A DNA stretch of 10,358 bases from Rhodobacteraceae bacterium UBA2553 (GTDB lineage Bacteria; Pseudomonadota; Alphaproteobacteria; Rhodobacterales; Rhodobacteraceae): assembly GCA_002340515.1 (NCBI GenBank), contig DDMF01000102.1, forward strand, positions 1 to 10,358, in the 5' to 3' direction. Below the pieces are notes generated by a model, which did not search any database, was not told the origin of the DNA, and saw only the letters and a list, made by a program, of their open reading frames with translations. Every line of letters starts with the position of its first letter. Position 1 is the first letter of the stretch. Shown one piece after another: positions 6,129-10,358 of the stretch. Made by a program: the position numbers and the translations under genes.

Positions 6129-6198
6129 CTGCCACAGTGTTGCCGGACTGCCATCGGCGATACTTAAAATTTAATTCAACTTAAACTGGAGGGATGTC

Positions 6199-6786
6199 AT
6201 GCAAACTACAACACTTTCGTTCGAGAATCTGCACAACCATGGGGAGCTTTTTGCCAACCTACTTCGCGCTAGACGGCAAAGCTTTATCGTTCAGAACAAC
6301 TGGGATCTGCCACAGGCGATGGGGATGGAATACGACCAATACGACACACCGGCCAGTCGTTGGGTTGCGGTTCATGAATTTGGCCGCATTCTGGCGGGGA
6401 TCCGGCTGACGCCGACCAACACAAGATGCGGGATCTATAGTTATATGATCCGAGACGCCCAGCGTGGATTGCTCGACTCAATCCCGCAGGATCTTCTGTA
6501 TGAAGAAGCGCCCGTATCGGAACATATCTGGGAAAGCAGCCGCGTCTTTGTGGCCCATGACACCCCACAACGCATCCGCAACGTGGTACATGGCATGTTG
6601 ATCAGCGAGATGACCAAATCGGCCCGCGAATTGGGGGCAACCCAAGTATTAGGCTTGATCCCCGCCGCTTGGCCACGGTTTGCCAAACGGTTGCGGCTGG
6701 ACGCAGAAGCCGCCGGGCGCGTGATGCATATTGACGGTGTCGATAATCAGGTTGTGAGCATTAACCTCACCACCAAATTGCACTAA
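6199..6786 (+). CDS. LuxI-type acyl-homoserine-lactone synthase
   Basis: 195-aa enzyme predicted to make an acyl-homoserine lactone signal from S-adenosylmethionine and an acyl carrier (acyl-ACP or acyl-CoA) in the cytoplasm. The family's invariant residues are present in the right spacing: Arg25, Phe29, Trp35, Glu44-Asp46-Asp49 (EYDQYD), Arg69 (AGIRLTPT), Glu112 and Arg115 (WESSRVFV). Length is normal. The start at 6199 has a strong ribosome site, GGAGGG at 6188-6193, 5 nt upstream. It follows luxR by 74 nt on the same strand and is closed by an intrinsic terminator at 6807-6838. The acyl chain made cannot be read from the sequence. Synthesis is probably autoinduced through the neighbouring LuxR, in view of the palindromes upstream. 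Confidence 0.95.
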   Translation: MQTTTLSFENLHNHGELFANLLRARRQSFIVQNNWDLPQAMGMEYDQYDTPASRWVAVHEFGRILAGIRLTPTNTRCGIYSYMIRDAQRGLLDSIPQDLLYEEAPVSEHIWESSRVFVAHDTPQRIRNVVHGMLISEMTKSARELGATQVLGLIPAAWPRFAKRLRLDAEAAGRVMHIDGVDNQVVSINLTTKLH

Positions 6787-6806
6787 AATCCGTTGATAAA
6801 AACCAG

Positions 6807-6838
6807 AAAAGGGCGCGCCGATTCAGCGCCCTTTTTCT
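6807..6838 (+). terminator. Intrinsic terminator after luxI
   Basis: AAAAGGGCGC (6807-6816) pairs perfectly with GCGCCCTTTT (6826-6835) around a 9-nt loop, continuing into a T-run. It lies 20 nt after the luxI stop and ends the luxR-luxI transcript. Confidence 0.88.
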
Positions 6839-6875
6839 AGTGTCACACAACACAGCACATCAACCCATCAATGTC

Positions 6876-6893
6876 TGAAGCACCCGTGCTTCA
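6876..6893. repeat. Perfect 18-bp dyad between luxI and the Hint gene
   Basis: TGAAGCAC-CC-GTGCTTCA, 8-bp arms with a 2-nt centre, in the 3' gap between the convergent luxI and Hint genes. No T-tract flanks it on either strand, so it is a poor terminator. It could be an mRNA-end hairpin for the Hint gene, which stops 18 nt away, or a protein binding site. Confidence 0.5.
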
Positions 6894-6910
6894 CGCTTAT
6901 TGAGACACAT

Positions 6911-7840
6911 TCACGCTGTGTGTTGCAGACTGCGGGCAGTGTGCGAGATGAGTTCAGGGAACAGATTAAACACTTCTTCTTGCGCGGCGACGTCCAAAGA
7001 GTTCATTGCCTGATCCCCAGGAAAGAAACTTTCACTCGGGGCGCCATTCGCCATCACCACCTGATGTCTGTCAAAAAGCAGATGGAAATAGGTGACCGTG
7101 CCGCCAATGCGGAACTTGACGCCTTGGTTTGTAATCAGATGTTTCGCCGCAACCAGCACCTCGCTCTCTCCAAAATAGAGATCCGCAGATCGGGCCGACA
7201 AAAGCATTCGGTGGTTAGGCGAAACAAGAAGGTCGGTGTCGTTGCCAAGGATCCCTTTGCCAATCAGCACCGGGGCAGTTTGCCCCACCGCAGGAACCGA
7301 GCACCGGCCAATCCAACGCAAAGGTTGATACCCGTCGTCACGCGTATAAACCGCATCCCCTTCGACAAGATCATCAATGATCCGTTCCCCCTTATCGGTC
7401 AGAATGCGGGTGCCACTGGTAAAACAAGGCACAAGCGACGAATAGCCGACCGCACCATCCGTATTAAAGGTGCCGAACGTATAGGTGACGCTGGGGTCGA
7501 GCTTGAAATCAGAAACAAAAAGTGGGCCATAGTTCGCCGCACTGTTGGTGGCGATTAAATAGATCGTCCCACTTGATCCATCTGATCCGGTGATGGTGTA
7601 TTTATATCGCAGGTCGATCGTATCACCGACATTGACGCCCGCAACGGTCGAGGCCGTGACATCCTGATCCGGAACATCTGCCCCGCCAGTATGGGTAAAA
7701 TCGCCAAAAATAGCATCATCAGACCCATCAGAATCGTCAATTGTCACTTTTCCCGCGACACCAATCGTGAATGTGCCGCTATGCGGGTATGTGTTATCTC
7801 CGCTGGCGAAGTTGTAAACAAGTGCGTTTTCTAAGGACAT
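6911..7840 (-). CDS. Hint-domain protein (stand-alone, Rhodobacterales type)
   Basis: 309-aa protein with a C-terminal Hint (hedgehog/intein) domain at about 136-275. It starts at VPCFTSGTRILTDKG, with Cys139 as the putative splice nucleophile, followed by the SPNHRM block (His210) and FHLLFDRHQVVMANGAPSES (His253, His259). Such domains can cleave or transfer their N-terminal part autocatalytically. The ~135-residue N-terminal part is acidic and beta-rich (DDSDGSDD, then repeated Thr/Ser/Gly strands) and has no signal peptide, like Ca-binding or extracellular-matrix-type modules, but I do not recognise it. Substrate and role of this protein family are unclear. It is a single gene, convergent with luxI. 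Only a weak GGGT-type ribosome site precedes the ATG. TATAAA lies on the minus strand at 7900-7895 with TTGTCG 14 nt upstream, a suboptimal promoter candidate. Confidence 0.88.
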   Translation of the reverse strand: MSLENALVYNFASGDNTYPHSGTFTIGVAGKVTIDDSDGSDDAIFGDFTHTGGADVPDQDVTASTVAGVNVGDTIDLRYKYTITGSDGSSGTIYLIATNSAANYGPLFVSDFKLDPSVTYTFGTFNTDGAVGYSSLVPCFTSGTRILTDKGERIIDDLVEGDAVYTRDDGYQPLRWIGRCSVPAVGQTAPVLIGKGILGNDTDLLVSPNHRMLLSARSADLYFGESEVLVAAKHLITNQGVKFRIGGTVTYFHLLFDRHQVVMANGAPSESFFPGDQAMNSLDVAAQEEVFNLFPELISHTARSLQHTA

Positions 7841-8015
7841 GATTTACCCATACAAATTTCTAACAACGCGTCACTTCTACGCGAAACAAGTTAATTTATA
7901 GGGTCGGTTATTAGCGACAATGCAGCGCAAATGTGTTCATTTTGTGAACCCAACGAAATCTCTGCGCGCGCTGGGATCTTGTCCAAATGCCGTGACTTAA
8001 AGATGAGAACACTGC

Positions 8016-8043
8016 CTGCAACGCAGCTATTCGCGCGTTGCAG
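8016..8043 (-). terminator. Hairpin downstream of the acyl-CoA synthetase gene
   Basis: CTGCAACGC (8016-8024) and GCGTTGCAG (8035-8043) form a perfect 9-bp stem with a 10-nt loop, 15 nt beyond the synthetase stop. No U-tract follows on the minus strand, so it may act as an mRNA 3'-end stabiliser or a factor-dependent stop. Confidence 0.45.
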
Positions 8044-8058
8044 ATCTTTAACGTGGGT

Positions 8059-9951
8059 CTATTCCATCCACTCATAGGGGCGAGTGAAATTGCCTAGACA
8101 ATGGGTCACCGCCTCGTAATCGACGTCGCCAGTTGTCCGCAAGCGCGCGACAAGACCGCGCTTTTTATCATCGACCACCTCGGCCACAACGGCATTGTGC
8201 CCAGCATCCGCCAGCGCTTTGTCGTAGATCCGAGTGATCGCACGTTTGCGCAGGTCAGGTTTAAACACTTTTCCAACGGCCGTTTTGGGAAGCTCATCAA
8301 GGATTTCGATATGCTTGGGCAGGGCCGCTTTTTCGTGGATATGTGTCTTTGCATAGGCCAGCAGTTCAGCAGGGGTGGTTTTGCCCCCGGCCACCAGTTC
8401 CACGTAAGCGCAAGGAATTTCGCCCGCATAGGCATCGGGTTGCCCGATGGCCCCCACAAAAGAAATCGCCTCATGGCCGGCCAAGCATTCTTCGATTTCG
8501 GCTGGGTCAATATTGTGCCCACCGCGAATGATCAGATCTTTGGCGCGGCCCGTAATCCACAGATAACCGTCTTCATCAAGGCGGCCAAGATCACCTGTGC
8601 GCAGATAAGTGCCCGCCGCAAAAAGCCCGACGTTTTTGTCGGCCTCGGTATAGGTTGCCCCCGTGACCACGCCAGGGTTGGTCAGGCAAATCTCGCCAAC
8701 CTCATCCACGCCATGCTCTTTCAGAATGGATCCATCCTCGTCACAGGTTAGGATTTTGATGTCTGTATAGGGGAAAGGAACGCCGACCGAGCCCACTTTT
8801 TTGGCCCCTGTCGGAGGGTTGCAAGACACAAGGCACGTCGCCTCAGTCAACCCATAGCCCTCAACAATATTAACACCAGTGGCCTCCACAAAGCGGTTAT
8901 AAAGCTCAATTGGCAACGGTGCAGAGCCGGAAAACGCAGTTTTCAGACTGGAGACATCCGCATCCACCGGCCGCTGCATCATTGCGGCAATCGCGGTGGG
9001 AACTGTGATCATAAACGTGACTTTGTAGCGTTCGACCAGTTTCCAGAAATTGTCGAACACACCGTCCCCGCGATAACCGGCAGGCGTGGGCGAAATAAAG
9101 TGACTGCCTGACATCAAGCAAGACATCCAAATCACATGCACCGCAAACACATGGAACAGCGGCAGCGGACACATGATGACATCTTTTTCGTCAAACAACA
9201 GATTGGCCCCAAGCCAGCCATTATAGACAAAACCCGAATATTTGTGCTGGGCCACCTTGGGTGTCCCGGTTGTGCCGCCGGTGTGGAAATACGCCGCCAC
9301 CCGATCCTCGGAAGAATCAGCAAAATCCAAAGTCCTGTTTTGCTTGTTCATTTCCGTGACAAAATTCCGCACGCGCGCGTTGTGCTTAACGGGAACTTTT
9401 GGCCGCAACAGGGGAACCAGCCAGCTTTTGGGCGGGCTCAGATAACGGTTCAGGTCAATCTCGAGTACCGTTTCAACACAGGGTGCCATTGCGACCGCGT
9501 CATTGGCCAATTGCGCCACTTCAGCCTTGGGGAACGCCTTTAACGTCACCAGCACCTTTGCCTTGGTTTCCCGAAGGATCCCCGACACCTGTTCCGCGTC
9601 CAAAAGGGGATTGATCGGGTTCACAATCCCGGCGATGCCTGCCCCCATCAAGGTGTACATCGTCTCAAGCGAGTTGGGCAGCAAAAAGGCGACAACGTCA
9701 CCTTCGCCAACACCCAATGATCGAAACAGGTTTGCCGCCTGGGTCGAATGCTCGAGCATCTCACGCCAAGTGACAGTTTCTTTGGCATCCGTCGGTCCAG
9801 ACGTCAGCTGAAACGACGCCGCTGGGCGATTAGGATATTTGGACGCTGTGCGTTCCAACATCTGGTAAAGTGTCCTGGGCTTATCGCGCTCATTCCACCC
9901 CATTTCGGCCTCAACCTCATTGCGGTCAATTATCGAGCCAAAATCATACAT
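8059..9951 (-). CDS. Acyl-CoA synthetase (AMP-forming, FadD-like)
   Basis: 630-aa member of the ANL adenylating family that activates a carboxylic acid with ATP to an acyl-AMP and then joins it to CoA. The full motif set is visible: phosphate-binding loop HTGGTTGTPK (223-232), EGYGLTEAT (364-372) with Glu370, YLRTGDLGRLDEDGYLWITGRAKD (449-472) with Asp454 and Arg469, and the C-terminal PKTAVGKVFK with the adenylation Lys561. Length fits fatty acyl-CoA synthetases and there are no membrane segments or targeting signal. The start at 9951 has GGAGG 7 nt upstream. It is a single gene, with a gap of 175 bp to the ABC transporter gene upstream. Substrate chain length cannot be read from sequence; medium- to long-chain or aryl/branched acids are all possible. 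Likely role: fatty acid use or recycling. Confidence 0.93.
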   Translation of the reverse strand: MYDFGSIIDRNEVEAEMGWNERDKPRTLYQMLERTASKYPNRPAASFQLTSGPTDAKETVTWREMLEHSTQAANLFRSLGVGEGDVVAFLLPNSLETMYTLMGAGIAGIVNPINPLLDAEQVSGILRETKAKVLVTLKAFPKAEVAQLANDAVAMAPCVETVLEIDLNRYLSPPKSWLVPLLRPKVPVKHNARVRNFVTEMNKQNRTLDFADSSEDRVAAYFHTGGTTGTPKVAQHKYSGFVYNGWLGANLLFDEKDVIMCPLPLFHVFAVHVIWMSCLMSGSHFISPTPAGYRGDGVFDNFWKLVERYKVTFMITVPTAIAAMMQRPVDADVSSLKTAFSGSAPLPIELYNRFVEATGVNIVEGYGLTEATCLVSCNPPTGAKKVGSVGVPFPYTDIKILTCDEDGSILKEHGVDEVGEICLTNPGVVTGATYTEADKNVGLFAAGTYLRTGDLGRLDEDGYLWITGRAKDLIIRGGHNIDPAEIEECLAGHEAISFVGAIGQPDAYAGEIPCAYVELVAGGKTTPAELLAYAKTHIHEKAALPKHIEILDELPKTAVGKVFKPDLRKRAITRIYDKALADAGHNAVVAEVVDDKKRGLVARLRTTGDVDYEAVTHCLGNFTRPYEWME

Positions 9952-10058
9952 TCTTATTCCTCCCGCGCCTCGTTTATGAGGTCATCATATGCCAAGAACA
10001 TGATCCGAAACGTGGATTTGGGCAAGAGTGCAGCACAAGTGCAGTTACGTCACATTGT

Positions 10059-10091
10059 AAAAAAAGAGCGCGCCCTTGCGGCCGCGCCCTT
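10059..10091 (-). terminator. Intrinsic terminator of the ABC transporter gene
   Basis: On the minus strand AAGGGCGCG (10091-10083) pairs with CGCGCTCTT (10072-10064) through nine pairs including one G-U, around a 10-nt loop, and runs into seven U residues (A-run on the plus strand, 10059-10065). It lies 35 nt after the transporter stop. Confidence 0.8.
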
Positions 10092-10126
10092 ATTTTCAAG
10101 CCCGTAAGATCGCCAATGGCCAGATC

Positions 10127-10358
10127 TTATTCCGAGGTCAAACCTTCGGTAAACTGAAGGCGTGCAAGGCTGGCATAAAGCCCGTCCTGCTCAACCAGCT
10201 CCTCATGGGTGCCTTGCGCCACGATCCGCCCCTCGTCAAAGACCACAATGCGGTCGGCTTTTTTCACCGTTGCCAAGCGGTGTGCGACGATCAAAGTGGT
10301 GCGCCCTTGCGCCAGCTCATCCACCGCCGCCTGCACCAGACCTTCGCTGGCGGCATCC
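10127..10358 (-). CDS. ABC exporter, C-terminal end of the ATPase domain (partial)
   Basis: Last ~76 residues of an ABC transporter, truncated by the window edge at 10358. The reading frame opens in the D-loop region (DAASEGLVQAAVDELAQGRTTL), followed by the H-loop IVAHRLATVKKADRIVVFDEGRI and the typical ending GTHEELVEQDGLYASLARLQF. This pattern is that of fused permease-ATPase exporters of the MsbA/lipid or drug export type, where the ATPase is C-terminal. The Walker A and permease parts lie outside, so substrate and exact subfamily cannot be given. An internal GTG at 10336 is not a real start, because the D-loop codons continue upstream in frame. It is closed by the terminator at 10059-10091. 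Confidence 0.9.
   Translation of the reverse strand, partial: DAASEGLVQAAVDELAQGRTTLIVAHRLATVKKADRIVVFDEGRIVAQGTHEELVEQDGLYASLARLQFTEGLTSE

Noticed and set aside
6920..7558. 212-codon open frame on the plus strand opposite the Hint gene
   Set aside because: It is the antisense shadow of a well-supported Hint coding region; its translation is Arg/His-rich with no recognisable motif.
8101..8751. 216-codon open frame opposite the acyl-CoA synthetase
   Set aside because: Antisense shadow of a gene with a complete set of family motifs; no domain or ribosome site of its own.
8059..9951. Acyl-CoA synthetase as substrate supplier for the LuxI enzyme
   Set aside because: Some LuxI relatives use acyl-CoA donors, but the gene is a separate, oppositely oriented unit beyond the Hint gene and looks like ordinary fatty acid metabolism; proximity alone is not evidence.
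1..10358. tRNA, rRNA, CRISPR array or intact insertion sequence
   Set aside because: No tRNA-like cloverleaf, rRNA-like sequence, regularly spaced direct repeats or transposase gene was seen on either strand by eye.

Overview
This window looks like DNA from a marine alphaproteobacterium of the Rhodobacterales (roseobacter group). The indications are a short LuxR/LuxI pair of the kind common there, a stand-alone C-terminal Hint-domain protein of the CFTSGT...SPNHRM type, and a relaxase opening MILKGSQR. This assignment rests on remembered family features, not on a search.

Left part (1-5411), a mobilization region. A small serine recombinase gene on the plus strand (124-687) faces a tightly packed minus-strand gene series. 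In transcription order the series is a 76-aa unknown protein (5411-5181), a MobC-like relaxosome protein (5184-4828), a relaxase (4831-3563), a VirD4/TraG-type coupling protein (3545-1647), an unknown acidic-tailed protein (1654-1106) and a possible ribbon-helix-helix protein (1067-699). ATGA or longer start/stop overlaps link the first three genes and the fourth to the fifth. Mating-pair-formation (type IV channel) genes are not present here, so in this window the region is a mobilization module and not a complete conjugation system. The recombinase keeps its catalytic motifs but lacks the usual C-terminal helix-turn-helix. Its last codons contain a perfect 14-bp inverted repeat.

Centre (5412-6838), quorum sensing. 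A 101-bp intergenic region separates the mobilization operon from a divergent luxR-type gene (5513-6124), followed by a luxI-type acyl-homoserine-lactone synthase (6199-6786) and a strong intrinsic terminator. The intergenic region contains an imperfect dyad and a nic-like string, making it a candidate for oriT, a LuxR operator, or both. Two perfect 17-bp palindromes lie at the end of luxR, upstream of luxI. The layout suggests that DNA transfer may be tied to cell density, as in TraR/TraI systems of Ti plasmids. That is an inference.

Right part (6839-10358), apparently ordinary host or backbone genes, all on the minus strand. They are a Hint-domain protein (7840-6911), a FadD-like acyl-CoA synthetase (9951-8059) and the C-terminal end of an ABC exporter ATPase (runs off the window at 10358) with its own terminator. 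By eye, the left half is more A+T-rich than this part, which fits an acquired mobilization region, but no composition was computed. No rRNA, tRNA, CRISPR array or intact insertion sequence was seen.
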